From assembly GCA_037976565.1 (NCBI GenBank), contig CP137680.1:22645533-22709532 (forward strand): DNA of 64,000 nucleotides, in the 5' to 3' direction. The position numbers and the translations under genes are program-made. The DNA comes from Mesocentrotus franciscanus. Its lineage: Eukaryota; Echinodermata; Echinoidea; Camarodonta; Strongylocentrotidae. Below are positions 1 through 10,545 of this stretch, piece after piece. The first letter of the stretch is position 1. Each line of letters starts with the position of its first letter. The notes beneath the pieces were generated by a model. It did no database searches, had not been told where the DNA came from, and saw only the letters and a list, made by a program, of their open reading frames with translations.

Positions 1-211
1 ATTCATTTGAGTTCTTATCTATCTTTTTATCTGCATATCACTCCCTCTCCTCTTCCTTCTCTGTTTCTAATGGGTTTTTGTCTTCTTTTTTTAATTCATT
101 ATTTATTTTCCTGTCTATCCATTGTTTTTTGTTCTCATCTTCTCTTTTATCTTAACTTAACACTGTTTCTTGTTCTCTCCTTCTATCTTTTTTTATCTGC
201 CTATCTACCCC

Positions 212-300
212 TATCAGGGTAATACTATGATTGCGGGGCCCTCAGGGAGAACAGTATTGATACTGATGAGGCTATCCCGGGTAAACCGGATTATTATTTT
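212..300 (+). repeat. SINE 3'-tail-like repeat, copy 1
   Basis: GGTAATACTATGATTGCGGG followed by a CCCTCAGGGAGAAC-type segment, GGCTATCCCGGGTAAA and a TTATTATTTTT run. A related stretch occurs at 14215-14285. The CCCGGGTAAA plus ATT-rich ending resembles the 3' ends of tRNA-derived SINEs in marine invertebrates (inference). The tRNA head is missing. Confidence 0.4.
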
Positions 301-350
301 TATATCTTTCTCTCGATCACCCTCTCTTTCTGTTATCTTCCAATCTACAG

Positions 351-450
351 GATCCTGTAGTATCTCGTCCCATCAAAGACTTGGAGCTCACTGACAACGG
401 CTACCTGGTTACGACAAATGAAAATGTTTATAACTTAAATAATTGCAATG
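351..450 (+). CDS. Internal exon A of an unrecognised host gene
   Basis: A 100-nt block preceded by a pyrimidine-rich acceptor (ending CAATCTACAG) and followed by a strong donor (G|GTACGT). Only one of three frames is open. It encodes 33 residues, including KDLELTDNGYLV and ending NNCN, and leaves in phase 1. The leftover G joins the first bases of the block at 14410 to make a valine codon and keeps the frame open. No domain is recognised; the composition suggests a beta-rich, possibly extracellular segment, which is weak inference. Any upstream exons would lie outside the window. The intron after it would be about 14 kb and filled with mobile elements. Confidence 0.55.
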
Positions 451-696
451 GTACGTCTCCAAATTTTGTCATTTATATATCTTGAAAATTTGGTGTGATT
501 CTATAGGATGTCTAACTACCATTTCTTTCCTTTATTTTGAGGTTTTTTTCAGGTGTGCGCTTTTTTGTAATTATTATAGCATTATCTGATTATAATGCTA
601 AGATTTATGAAAAGGCGTACCTGTCTCCAGAGGGGGATGTTTTTAGGTACGCTTGCCTTCTCAGTTCTTTAGAAACATTTCCATACGTTACCGTTA

Positions 697-1549
697 TACC
701 CCTTTCAAACTGGCCTGATTTTCATCGGATGCATCCGGACGCATCCGATGAAACTGCCAGTTTGAAAGGTACAGAGGAGAAAAAGCCGATTAAATAGCCG
801 ATGAAAAGAAGAGAAATAGGCGATTAAATTCTCCTGCTCAAGAGCAGGAGAAATTCTCTTTCTATCGGTGTGACACCGATGAAACAGCCACTGTGAATGC
901 GTTCGGGAGAAAACAGCGATGAAAAGGGTCAAAGGTCGCAGTATACGCGCGCTTTTTCGTAACCAGCTGTGCTTGTTGACATTTTGTTGAACTTGCTTCA
1001 TGCATGCTAGCGAGATGGGGCGCGGGCTTAAATAGATTCGTTTTTATTTATATTTTACATTACTGATAAGCTTTGTAAAAAACAAAAATTATTATATATC
1101 GTTATAATATATTTATTCAAAATTATATATTTCTTAGACAAAATGGTGAACAAAACAATATTTAAAACTGATTAATAACAAAATAATGTAATGGAAGTAG
1201 AATGGATTTTTGTTTACCGCACATGCTGTTTCGTTTTCATTGACTTTCCACATGTAAACTTTAGATCCATGATTGCATCGTAAAATTGTAAAACTATAAT
1301 ACTATAGCTAGCTAGCTGAGCTGCGCATGCACTGCACTGCACATGCACTGTCTGCCGAATAAAAAAAAAACGCGCGCCAGCAGCTAATTACAGCGATTGC
1401 GCAATGCGAGAGCTCGCCACAGCGAGTGAATTTCACCGGCAGTTAAAGCGACAGCGGGGAAAACGGCGGTTTCACCTTTGTTTACATAAGGAAAATTCAA
1501 TCGGTATTTTCATCAGTGTGACTCCGATAGAACCAGTTTGAAAAGGGTA
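697..1549. mobile_element. TIR element (nonautonomous), probable TA target duplication
   Basis: The left end CCCCTTTCAAACTGG and right end CCAGTTTGAAAAGGG are inverted repeats, each bordered by TA. Subterminal hairpins are visible: CATCGGATGC/GCATCCGATG near 721-750 and CTCCTGCTC/GAGCAGGAG near 832-850. There is no coding region in about 850 bp. TA borders would suit Tc1/mariner-type mobilisation, but the TIR matches no family I know. Confidence 0.6.
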
Positions 1550-1559
1550 TTATGTTTAG

Positions 1560-2515
1560 GTCACGTGAAAATATGCATTACCGTACTTTCCAAACTTCCC
1601 GTGTACCGGCCTGGTATGAAGTCTGTTACCTGCGCGAAGAAATGGTTTATTGTGCTTCTGTAGAAACAGACCGCGGTTACATTCCGTTAGCGATTATTTT
1701 AATACTTTAGTACCGGGTCTACATGTATTATGGGTAGACAGTACAGTTGCTTTCGGGGTCTACAGCAGAAACATGCTGATAGTTGACTCAGGAAGATGTT
1801 GAGAGATACCGTCTCGAAAGAATTTTATGAGGGAAATATATTCAAGATTAATTTGGCTTAACAACAAGAAATGTAAACCATTCCAGCCATTAAATCCGTC
1901 AACAGCTGTCATTATCAATGCACAGATCCCCTCTGGCACTCCAAATATTACGAAATGTTACGCAACGCCGTCTGCTTCCCTAAGTTCTCTATACACTCGG
2001 TCGTAAAAATATGCAGGCAACGACCTTAGAAGTCATGCGTGGCACCGCAAAAATTACGTCATGTTCAGTGAAGATGTATATAGCTATAACATATAAAATA
2101 CAGAATCCACAACATATGACCAATGCAACTTTCTATTTGTTATTAAATGCTTTTTTCGTGCTCGGATAACTCTACTGAAGACATAGCCATTTAAACCAGC
2201 GAAATCGACCAAGGAAATCGTGAGTTATAGCCAGTTGGTTATAGCGAATGTAAGCTAGTTCTCATCATCATGATTTTCTCATCTAATTATTGACATTTTT
2301 CCCGCAAATTTCCGCAATTTGTACATAGCTAGGAAGGTAGTCGAAAGGTTGATCTCCCAAAAGAACTAACTTAAATTGTGTCATATGTTTGCGCATTTGT
2401 TGGATGAGTGTTAGAAGCTGTCAATTCATCACCACTTTTCACCCGAAGTATACGGGCCGGCAACGCATAAGCCGCCGTGCTCGCTGGGCTGGGCTGTGGG
2501 TGGAAAGGGAGGACT
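1560..2515. other. Noncoding stretch, nothing recognised
   Basis: No exon with convincing splice sites, no RNA gene and no repeat boundary were found. Open frames here are short and lack protein-like composition. Confidence 0.5.
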
Positions 2516-2520
2516 TAGTG

Positions 2521-3516
2521 CTACCTGGGGGTGATTCACTAACAGCTAAAATCGATCCCAAATGAGATAAAATCGCTCTTAGGCTCAATTTCACTCCTAA
2601 GAGCAATATCGCTCTTAGGAACTGATTCACTAAGGCATTTGGGATTGATTTTAGCATTAAAATCGCTATTAAGGTTAAGAGTGATCCGGATCACTCTTAC
2701 TAAATACTAGTTGGCCTAGACCTAGTAGGCTAGGCCTACTCTCGTCTTAGCCTACACGTTCTGGCAAAGTCAAAGACAAAACTGTCAAACTGAAGCTAAA
2801 TTAGAGCAAACAAGAGGAAGATAAATATATAGTCACTGTTAAAGTGATATATCGAATCGCTTTGATAGTATGATAGGGTAGGGCCTAGGCCTAACTCAAC
2901 TTAGTGCCAACAACATATGTTAAACACTAAAGTAGTAAAGGCCAAGACTAAAGTTAGTCCGCTTTCTGCTACATATGCTAACTGCATGGGGACGATAGGT
3001 CTAACTTACGTACATTAGTCATTACGTAGATCTAGGCCCTACGTTAAATCCGGCATTTTACTCGAAACAAGCATAAAGAAAGACAAACTATACCCACAGA
3101 AAATCGTATGAATCCTCACACTGCTACATGAAACAGTCATGAATGATTTTTGTCATGTCTTATGCAAAATTTCACTCAGCTTTCTTCTAATGTTAAAACG
3201 AAATCAACATAGAATTAGAAAAGAAAGTGACTGACAAATTAAGCGACGATAGCTAGCTAATTATCGTTATGTCGATCGGCTACGCGATTGATTGATGCCC
3301 AGTGACCAAAATTTGAGTCTGTTGATTGGGTGGATTGATCGCGCACATGAATATTCATATGCGCGCATGATTTATTCACGCTGGGATTGATCCCAGCCTA
3401 AAAGCGATTTAGTGAACCAGTCAGGTAGAATCGATTTTAAGCTGGGATTGAAATCAATCCCAAAAATTGCTCTTAGGAACGATATCGTTCCCAGTTAGTG
3501 AATCACCCCCAGGTAG
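2521..3516. mobile_element. TIR element with CTACCTGGGGGTGATTCACT ends
   Basis: The left end CTACCTGGGGGTGATTCACT recurs inverted at 3497-3516. Inside the ends, CGCTCTTAGG/CCTAAGAGC-type motifs and AAATCGATC/GATTGATTT repeat on both sides, giving long imperfect subterminal inverted repeats. No coding region was found in 1 kb and no clean target duplication could be assigned. A GGGGGTGATTCAC-type TIR recalls PIF/Harbinger MITEs (weak inference). Confidence 0.6.
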
Positions 3517-4470
3517 TTGTGCGTTCTCGGAGGGGGACTAAGGGATTACGGTAGGGGAAACAAAAGACGCGCGGTGCCACGGATGACTTCTAAGGGGGCC
3601 TCTTGGACGGGATCTCCATTCATTACAGCTTCCTGGTTGACTAGCGGACTCCTGGATTTTCTTATTCCCATAGGAGTAGTACAGGAAGTATCGATCCTGT
3701 TCTCGAATCAATAGGGTTGATGGGAATGGAAGAATAGCTTTGAATGAAGCCATCTTGCACTCAGCAGAGTACAGGGCATGGAGCCAGAGAGACCAATAAC
3801 TCAGTTTCTAAAATTATGTGTAAGGTGTAAATTAACATTTTTTCATCTTTTCGCAACATTTAGACTTCAATTATTTCCTTCATATGCTTTTTTTTTGTTA
3901 TACTTGAGTAACTGAAACCCTGAAATGGGAAAATATACCCTGAGATGGACATTTTTGTTCAATTTTTCCCTAAAGTAACACTTCAATGATCTGAGGAGCA
4001 CCTAGAGCACCTGGCAGGCAGCTGACTGTGCTCCTAATGTTTCTGTGAATTTTGCACTAAGTATATTGCCTTCTTGTGGACTGAGAGAGGCAGTTGGATC
4101 ATTACAGGATATAGCTCTTTCTAGACATTTTCTGTGGATTTTTGTAATACTTACTTGTTGTAGAAAGCAGATATTTTAAAGACTCTACACTGGATCATAG
4201 CGTGCAGCCATTTTCATGCTCTGAGTACATGGGCTTGCCCAGCATAGCACCATACAGCATACTCACTTAGCCATATAGACAATGGACTATACAACTGACT
4301 GGTTCTGGATAAAAGGACCGGTTTCAATGTGTTCTATGCAGCATGAAGCCAGTGGTGAGCATTTTACTCGCGTGTTTGTTATGCATGTGTATGAATGAAG
4401 GCTACCTACCTCTATGTTCTCTGCACACTTAAAAAGCCAGTAGGATTTTAACCCCTAAACCTGTTCATCA
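3517..4470. other. Noncoding stretch, possibly the LINE 5' UTR at its right end
   Basis: No convincing exon. The 5' boundary of the LINE that follows cannot be placed because no target duplication was found, so the 3' part of this stretch may be its 5' UTR. Confidence 0.4.
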
Positions 4471-4477
4471 TAAATAT

Positions 4478-5666
4478 TTGTCAACACGTATTTTGTACTA
4501 CAGTAACAGTAATTCGACCTTTCAGCTTGAGCTCCTACAATGCGGAGACATACACCCGAATCCAGGCCCCACCTTTCTACTGAGAGCAATCGTCAATATC
4601 CTCTACCTCAATTGTATGCCTTACAAAACTCGTGTAAATCAACAACTCATCTTCCACATACAACATGGACAATCATCAAAGATCTAGGTATTCAACGGAA
4701 ACTTTTTCATCTTCGCGGCAAACGGGCAGGAAAGAGAAAAGTCCCGATATTTAAAAATCAGGATCCAATTCGTCTTTTTAATCCAGCTCAGGATAATGCT
4801 TATTGTGATTTTCAACATAAAATACCAGTCATTACCCAACCCAGGAAAAGATGCCAGCATAAAGAAAAAGTGCAAGTTAATTTCTCCAATCTTCGTCGTC
4901 TTACAAAGGAGAGATGTGTAAATACAGGTTTCAATTTGCCTAAAGTTCTTTTGTCTAATCCAAGATCAATTAATAACAAATTGGATGAGCTTGAAATCAT
5001 ACTGTTAATAGGGCCTTTTAGATTTGCACGTCGACGTAGTGGACTGCGACGTGGGCCATTCTTTCAAGGCACTGGCCCGTGCCTTAAAAGGACGTCACAT
5101 TACCTTAAAAGGATGTCACTGTGGCAGTCCACGGTCTCGTCGTGAAAAATCTAAAAGTCCCTGGTATAGTAGCTTTGACGGAGACCTGGGAAGTAAAAGA
5201 CTCACCTCTTGAGCTGTTAAGCTTAGATGGTTTTGCCACCTTCTCCGGGCCTCGTGAAAAACGGCAAGGAGGTGGAGTAGCTCTGTTTGCTAAACACATA
5301 TTTCATCCTCGTATATTGACTGATATCTCTGTACCAGAAGATATTGAATTAATATGGGTTATCTTAAGACCCCAACATTTACCGAGGAAAATCTCTTGTA
5401 TTATTCTGTGTGTACTCTATTTCCCTCCAAGAAGTTCTAATGGGGCGGACTATGTTGACCATGTAATTTCGACAATTGATTTTTACTTGTAAAATATCCT
5501 GACGCGGGAATAGCCGTACTTGGTGATTTTAATGATCTAAGTTTTCAAGAAATTTTAAGAGACGATAGTTTTAGACAAGTAGTTAACAAACCAACAAGGC
5601 GGTGTAATATACTTGATAAGAGTTTTACAAACTTTTCCGAATTTTATGCAGATATTTCAATACTTC
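4478..5666 (+). pseudogene. LINE ORF, 5' part: 2A-like peptide and endonuclease N-terminal half
   Basis: The first segment ends LLQCGDIHPNPGP (4532-4570), matching the 2A ribosome-skipping consensus GDxxxNPGP. After frame changes, a basic region (RGKRAGKRK) leads to the endonuclease: NPRSINNKLDELE near 4958-4996, ALTETWE near 5171, GGGVALFAKH near 5271 and LGDFND near 5520. These are standard apurinic-endonuclease motifs of LINEs. No ATG precedes the 2A in frame within the open stretch, so the true start may lie upstream or be lost. The MITE at 5010-5160 disrupts the region between NKLDEL and KVPGIVALTETW. Confidence 0.8.
5010..5160. mobile_element. Hairpin MITE inside the LINE endonuclease
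   Basis: The left arm (CTTTTAGATTTGCACGTCGA, then GTGGACTGC) is inverted at the right end (GCAGTCCACGG, then CGTGAAAAATCTAAAAG). The LINE protein motif breaks exactly here and resumes with KVPGIVAL. About 150 bp, noncoding. Confidence 0.6.
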
Positions 5667-5799
5667 TTATTTTCTAATTCACGCTGTTCAAACGAAAATA
5701 AATTATTTTCCATCGCGCTTTAACCCACCTGCTGAAGGAAACATATTAAACACTTTCCAAACACTAGGGGAGCACCGCTCATCTAGGACGGCTGCGGAC
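5667..5799 (-). repeat. Split direct repeat B2 (3' end of the retroelement)
   Basis: Second copy of B, ending exactly where the LINE resumes. The 336 bp between B2 and A2 (5800-6135) shows no coding region. Confidence 0.9.
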
Positions 5800-6135
5800 G
5801 TTTCGTTTACTGGCACCAAGTAACGCTACACACAACAGGTTACCTTGGATAATAAAATTTGATACATACCTTCTTACGTATGCAATTTAAGCATATGAAT
5901 AGAAAACCTCTTTGTGTCAATGTTGGTTCTAACACCTGTCAAGCCAATCTTTTAAGCATAATTTATTTCATTTGCTCCACCTTGAGCCAAGCTTGTAAGC
6001 AAATTAAGATACTTGTCACACATCTCCTGTCTAGCCAAGGTTGGAAAGCCCTGACACCATCTAGTCAAGCAGAACATAAGCAAGAATATCAACGTGCCTA
6101 AAAAAAGAAAAGACTGTATTTCTTTAGAATTTTTA

Positions 6136-6268
6136 AAAATTGGGTGGTCCGCACTGCCTCGTTAGATAGCAGTCAATGACCAACGCCCTAACTCTATTCA
6201 ACTTTCGCGCCACGCGATCTTTGCATACATTATGCAAAGTGGGGTCAAAGCTCCGATGGAAAATGTCA
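6136..6268 (-). repeat. Split direct repeat A2
   Basis: Second copy of A (see 11391-11524), directly joined to B1. The A2-B1 junction reproduces the sequence a circular intermediate would carry. Confidence 0.9.
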
Positions 6269-6401
6269 TTATTTTCTAATTCACGCTGTTCAAACGAAAA
6301 TAAATTATTTTCCATCGCGCTTTCACCCACCTGCTGAAGGAAACATATTAAACACTTTCCAAACACTAGGGGAGCACCGCTCATCTAGGACGGCTGCGGA
6401 C
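6269..6401 (-). repeat. Split direct repeat B1
   Basis: Matches 5667-5799 almost base for base, from TTATTTTCTAATTCACG to GGCTGCGGAC. It abuts A2 with no spacer at 6268/6269. Confidence 0.9.
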
Positions 6402-6734
6402 ATCTCCGCCATGTTTCCCCCCAACTCAAGGTTTAAAGAACGGGATAGACACTATAATTTGCAAACACATCATTAGTTTATTATTTAAACTGGATCCACA
6501 AGATCACAGGTTACAGAAGACCATAGTCATAACAGTCCATCCGAATTCCATTAATAACTTCATATCATTATCAATTTACTTGATAATCCACTGACCATTA
6601 CAATAGTTCGACCATATTTACATAACTGCACACTATAGCATCTTCCACTATAAGATTTTAACATAATAAGATTAGGAAATTATGAAATCCTAATACCTGC
6701 TCAATTTCAGTTAAATGCCAAGATTAAGAGATAC

Positions 6735-7072
6735 ACTTAGCTGATTCTGCAGCGATTCTTTTACATAACCGTCCTTAGCAGAATCAGACTGCCACCTGCC
6801 ATGTTTCTTAAAAGACGATCAGATATACCTATGGCAGCTGCCGTAGAGGCCCCGCCTGCCCTAAGGCTATGCAAACCAAAGTTTGATGCATCTAACCCTA
6901 TTGACGATAGGGCAGCCTTAAAAAGATCACGGCATGATGTATACGACAATCTTCCCCCTCTCAGAACATATTTCTTCAATGATTTCTTAAGCGACAATGG
7001 GCGGAAAAGGTATTCTTCTGAAAAACCTGGGTTGATATCACCTAATAGCATATATTTATTCAACATGGCCAC
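6735..7072 (-). pseudogene. Tyrosine recombinase catalytic domain, frameshifted
   Basis: Contains HSLRAGGAS, the box with the second catalytic Arg environment, then ISDRLL. One base out of frame, the sequence continues HGRWQSDSAKDGYVKES with the His, Arg and nucleophilic Tyr of the R-H-R-Y tetrad. The frameshift is at about 6798. With that change the product would end ALLRTVM without the Tyr, so this copy cannot encode an active recombinase. No DDE integrase exists in the element, so this is its integration enzyme. Confidence 0.8.
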
Positions 7073-7400
7073 TGGACAGGTAGGTTTGCCTGTTGCGGCA
7101 ATAATGACCCTTCTCGATATTGGTCAGTTTTACTATGCTGAATGAAACATTTGACATGTGAAGTATCTACAAAATATCACACTCTCTGAGCTCTACTAGC
7201 TCAGCATGCCTAAAAAAGCCTGCATAAGCTAACAGTGTCATAGAACACAACCTGGCATCCTTTAAGCAATTAGAATAACCATAGTTTGTTCAGAATGTCT
7301 GGGGTTATAGGTTCCTTCTTACATTTTGGACGAGCTAGGATTCTTTTCAACCCTGCAAGAAGAAGGTGCAAAAATCTTGAATTACAGGGATTCACCTCGG

Positions 7401-7712
7401 TCATTGGCGAGCAGTCAAAAACCATTTAATACCAAAATGTGCTCCTTCAATCCTTGAATAAGGTGCGTCATTGTTATACATGCTCATATAGTACCTTGCG
7501 ATATCCGCCTTTTGTGCCGGGAACTCACACACACAGTTTACAGCACACCAGGACTTCCAATCTTCAAAGGCTTTCCTGTATTTCGCTACAGTACTAGTAG
7601 CTCTAGATGCCCTCAACACTTCCTGCAATGATTTATGGTCTCTTGTTATCCTGCAATTCAATATACAGAGAAGAGTTGAACATTTTGTTCTCAAGCGAGA
7701 AATTGACTTCAA
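7401..7712 (-). CDS. Tyrosine recombinase N-terminal SAM-like domain (retroelement)
   Basis: Reads LRASRATSTVAKYRKAFEDW, then KSWCAVN and ADIARYYMSMYN, the typical core-binding (phage-integrase N-terminal) domain. It would grip the DNA during integration of the circular intermediate. The first residues run on from sequence without a start codon, so a frame break or splice upstream is likely. The catalytic half follows at 7072-6735 after about 330 bp of broken frame. Confidence 0.75.
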   Translation of the reverse strand: MKSISRLRTKCSTLLCILNCRITRDHKSLQEVLRASRATSTVAKYRKAFEDWKSWCAVNCVCEFPAQKADIARYYMSMYNNDAPYSRIEGAHFGIKWFLTARQ

Positions 7713-7953
7713 TAAACCAAACGGTTAATTATATTTGAAAACAATCAAAAGTATTCGTCAACTTGACTTATTTACTACACAAATGTATATAACTGGAGAG
7801 AAGACCATGCGGGTTTACAGCTCTCCTATATATGCAATGCTGCACAATCAATCTTGTTATCTCATAACAATAAACATTCATGTATAGACCATATATCTCT
7901 TTTTCCTGTCTTAAACCACTTTTACCCGCTGAGATTCTACTAGAACTTCAAAT

Positions 7954-8652
7954 TTATGGCACCCTAGTATTTCTTCCATCCAATTTCAGGCACAGGACAT
8001 CACTTGTCATTTTGGGGGTCCCAAAAATAGAATTAGGGTTGCGTCCTTGGACAAAGATATGATTTGGATCAGAAAAGCTCATGGCATCAACCACCAGGTT
8101 ACTGAAACTACTGTTTGATGAAAACAGAAGAGGCCAAAATGGGGCAGATGGCCATGAAGGCACAATCAAGGTCGCTAAGGCCCGGCAAACTTTAACATGT
8201 TTGATCGCCCTTCCTACTAGGGAAATAGGGGGGATCAACCAATTCCATTCCTTACTCCAGTCACAGGAAAACGCATCTACTTGACTAGTAGAAGGACACC
8301 AGAATTTAGAATTAAACACTGGTAATTTATGATTGAACTCATCAGCAAATCTATCGACTGTGTGCGGGCCCCATTTAGTATCAATGAACTTTAAAAAATC
8401 TGCAGTAACACCCCAGTCATCAAAGTCTTCCTGTCTACTCAGGATATCTGCCTCTACATTCTCTTCTCTCGGGACCCATTGCACAGAAACTTCTAAAGGA
8501 AGACTGTTACAAAAATCAGCAATACGCAATGCTAAATCATGCAGATCGGCTTTCATACTGCCTTTTCTCATGATGACCTCTACGCCAGTGTTGTCAGTTA
8601 ACACCTTGACCTTCTTTCTTTTCAATCTTGGCGAGAATGCTTCTATTGCCAA
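7954..8652 (-). CDS. RNase H and C-terminal domain of Pol (retroelement)
   Basis: Contains VLTDNTGVEVIM and VQWVPREENVEADILSR, the RNase H motifs with further catalytic acidic residues. These are followed by WGPHTVDRFADEFNHKLPVF, VDAFSCDWS and PSWPSAPFWPLL. That second block is a hallmark of Ngaro/DIRS Pol proteins downstream of RNase H. It is in frame with the RT segment except for the TAG noted there. Its C-terminal end at 7954 is a little ragged, and about 240 bp separate it from the recombinase. Confidence 0.85.
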   Translation of the reverse strand: MAIEAFSPRLKRKKVKVLTDNTGVEVIMRKGSMKADLHDLALRIADFCNSLPLEVSVQWVPREENVEADILSRQEDFDDWGVTADFLKFIDTKWGPHTVDRFADEFNHKLPVFNSKFWCPSTSQVDAFSCDWSKEWNWLIPPISLVGRAIKHVKVCRALATLIVPSWPSAPFWPLLFSSNSSFSNLVVDAMSFSDPNHIFVQGRNPNSIFGTPKMTSDVLCLKLDGRNTRVP

Positions 8653-8673
8653 TGAGACTCCTTTGAGTTCTCT

Positions 8674-9492
8674 CTATGTTGAACTTTTACCAATTTCATC
8701 ACTTTTCCAATTCTGGAAAAATTTTAGTTCTCCACACTGAGCCGTCCAGGCGCCACATCCAATGTCGCTAGCGTCTGAAAACAGTAAAACTTGGGGTGTC
8801 GAATACTCAAACAAAAGTCTGTTATTTAATCTGTTTAGATTTTCCTTCCAAAAGAAGATTTCTTTGAAAACAGGGCTGTCACCGGCTAACTTATAAACCT
8901 TGTCCCAATGTAGGCGTTTTGTAACCTCCATGTACAAAAGTCTAGTTCTCATTTGTGACACATTCCCTACAACTGGATACAATGACATAGGTTTGCCTGC
9001 AAGAGAGGCTAATTCTCTGGCTGAAACGAATGGAAATTTCAAGGACAGCCTATCAATACATTCAAAAATATCAGAGATTCGGCGTTCAATCACTCTAATG
9101 GCTCCTGCCTCGGAATCCCAAGTCATGCCCAACCAATTCAACTTGGTTGTGGGGGTCCAAACAGACTTCTCAATATTAGGCACAAATCCCGCCTCTAACA
9201 GATCATCTTTAACACTACTAGATACTGACTCGCATGAAGGTAGAGAATCACATCTACACCAACCGTCATCGAGGAAAACAATAATAAAATACCCTTTCTT
9301 CCTCCAGTGTCTAACAAGAGGTCGGAGACATTTTGTGAATATATACGGGGCTGTCGAGAGACCAAACGGCAGAACTTGGAAAGAGAAGTATTTAACTACC
9401 TTTCTGATCTCCCAACTAAAGCTAAAATATTTGCAATGTTCCTTAAATATATCAAAATGATGGTATCCAGACTTTAGGTCAAAGCTGAACAT
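8674..9492 (-). CDS. Reverse transcriptase palm and connection (retroelement)
   Basis: Starts FSFDLKSGYHHFDI, which carries the first catalytic Asp, then VLPFGLSTAPYIFTK and IIVFLDDGW, which holds the DD pair. These are intact DIRS/Ngaro-type RT motifs. Near the C-terminal end LLFSDASDIGCGAW is the first part of RNase H, with its first catalytic Asp. The frame stops at a TAG where a Trp would be expected (SST*RELKG) and continues in the same frame into the ORF at 8652. About 272 residues. Apart from the stops the enzyme is well preserved, suggesting a fairly recent insertion. Confidence 0.85.
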   Translation of the reverse strand: MFSFDLKSGYHHFDIFKEHCKYFSFSWEIRKVVKYFSFQVLPFGLSTAPYIFTKCLRPLVRHWRKKGYFIIVFLDDGWCRCDSLPSCESVSSSVKDDLLEAGFVPNIEKSVWTPTTKLNWLGMTWDSEAGAIRVIERRISDIFECIDRLSLKFPFVSARELASLAGKPMSLYPVVGNVSQMRTRLLYMEVTKRLHWDKVYKLAGDSPVFKEIFFWKENLNRLNNRLLFEYSTPQVLLFSDASDIGCGAWTAQCGELKFFQNWKSDEIGKSST

Positions 9493-9513
9493 AAAGTCGC
9501 CTTTTGGAAGAAT

Positions 9514-9867
9514 TCAGGCAATATTCCAATCTTCAAATTTAAACTTCTGTTTCCACAAGAATTGGTTTACATACCTTAGATCCAGAATAAGTCTGAGCTT
9601 ACCTGAACTCTGGACTGAAACTGATAAGGGATTCACTACGCAAGGTTTAGTTAAACATTCTACAATAAGGTTCTTAGACAGAAGTTCATTCACAGCTTCC
9701 AAAACAAAATCATTATAGTTAATTGCAGATTTATTGTTCTTGAAACAGGCTGAAGGGGGTGTGTTCACAAAAGGTAATTTGTACCCTTCACTAAAAATAT
9801 TAATAATCTCTGGCTCCGCACCAATAGCACACCAAAATTTAACAGAAGCTTTGAGCCTTCCTTTCAC
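9514..9867 (-). pseudogene. Reverse transcriptase N-terminal part (retroelement)
   Basis: Reads KGRLKASVKFWCAIGAE, EGYKLPF, then KLRLILDLRYVNQFLWKQKF: the fingers region of DIRS/Ngaro-type RTs, in which a variant of GRL...FW...GA...I precedes GYK.PF and LRL.LDLR.VN. It ends at a TGA (about 9512-9514) that interrupts an otherwise continuous frame into the palm domain at 9492. A single nonsense change explains the break. Confidence 0.8.
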
Positions 9868-10136
9868 TAATGGCTCTGAATTCCTTGTTCATATTCATGA
9901 AAATTATTAAGAAAGAAATCAGAATCGTACCGATTTGGTTGATTTTTGTCCGGTTTTCTAGGCAACACATTCACGTTGTATAAGTCCGGGGTTACTACTG
10001 GTTCCACCATCATCGCATCTGCACGAATTGGATTTGTGGCTGGATAATATGGAGCATCAGAGGCTGATGCACTAGAGCCAGCATGGCTCATGTTACGGAA
10101 TTCTTGGGGTTCTGTGCATAAATTTAGTGAAACCAC
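9867..10136 (-). CDS. Pol N-terminal linker segment (retroelement)
   Basis: An 89-residue frame between Gag and RT, rich in Ser, Pro and Asn, with no recognised motif. It ends at the start of the next frame at 9867. It is probably the spacer between Gag and the RT domain in this family, separated by a frame change. The stretch 10137-10490 between it and Gag has no assigned coding. Confidence 0.45.
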   Translation of the reverse strand: MVSLNLCTEPQEFRNMSHAGSSASASDAPYYPATNPIRADAMMVEPVVTPDLYNVNVLPRKPDKNQPNRYDSDFFLNNFHEYEQGIQSH

Positions 10137-10545
10137 ACTGTTAACTCACCGCAATATCTATACCTCTTTATTAGGTAGAAAACAATGAACTCACAGTTTT
10201 TCAGTCACCATTTTCGTTCGAAAACACAAATGATTTGCAAAATTCCCAATCTAGCTACGTTTCCTCTCGTGGCTCAGTCTTCCACCTCTCACAAGCTACG
10301 TACCGATATCGTGCTATTACATTATATCCTCCCTGAACGTAGGCTATTTGGTACCATTTTTGACCAATACCTACTACAAGTGAACGTTATACAACCTATC
10401 ACTTAGTTCTGTACCATATTTTTGGATACGATAACCAATTCTGTGAACCTTATATTTTATAACAGAGATATTTTAATACTGCAAATGTAGCTAATACTCG
10501 AACCGAGAATATTTACCTTTATTCTGCTCTGCAGCGTTAATTCGG

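Noticed and set aside
212..260. Exon reading GNTMIAGPSGR
   Set aside because: A similar sequence at 14222 and the CCCGGGTAAA plus ATT-rich ending point to a SINE tail.
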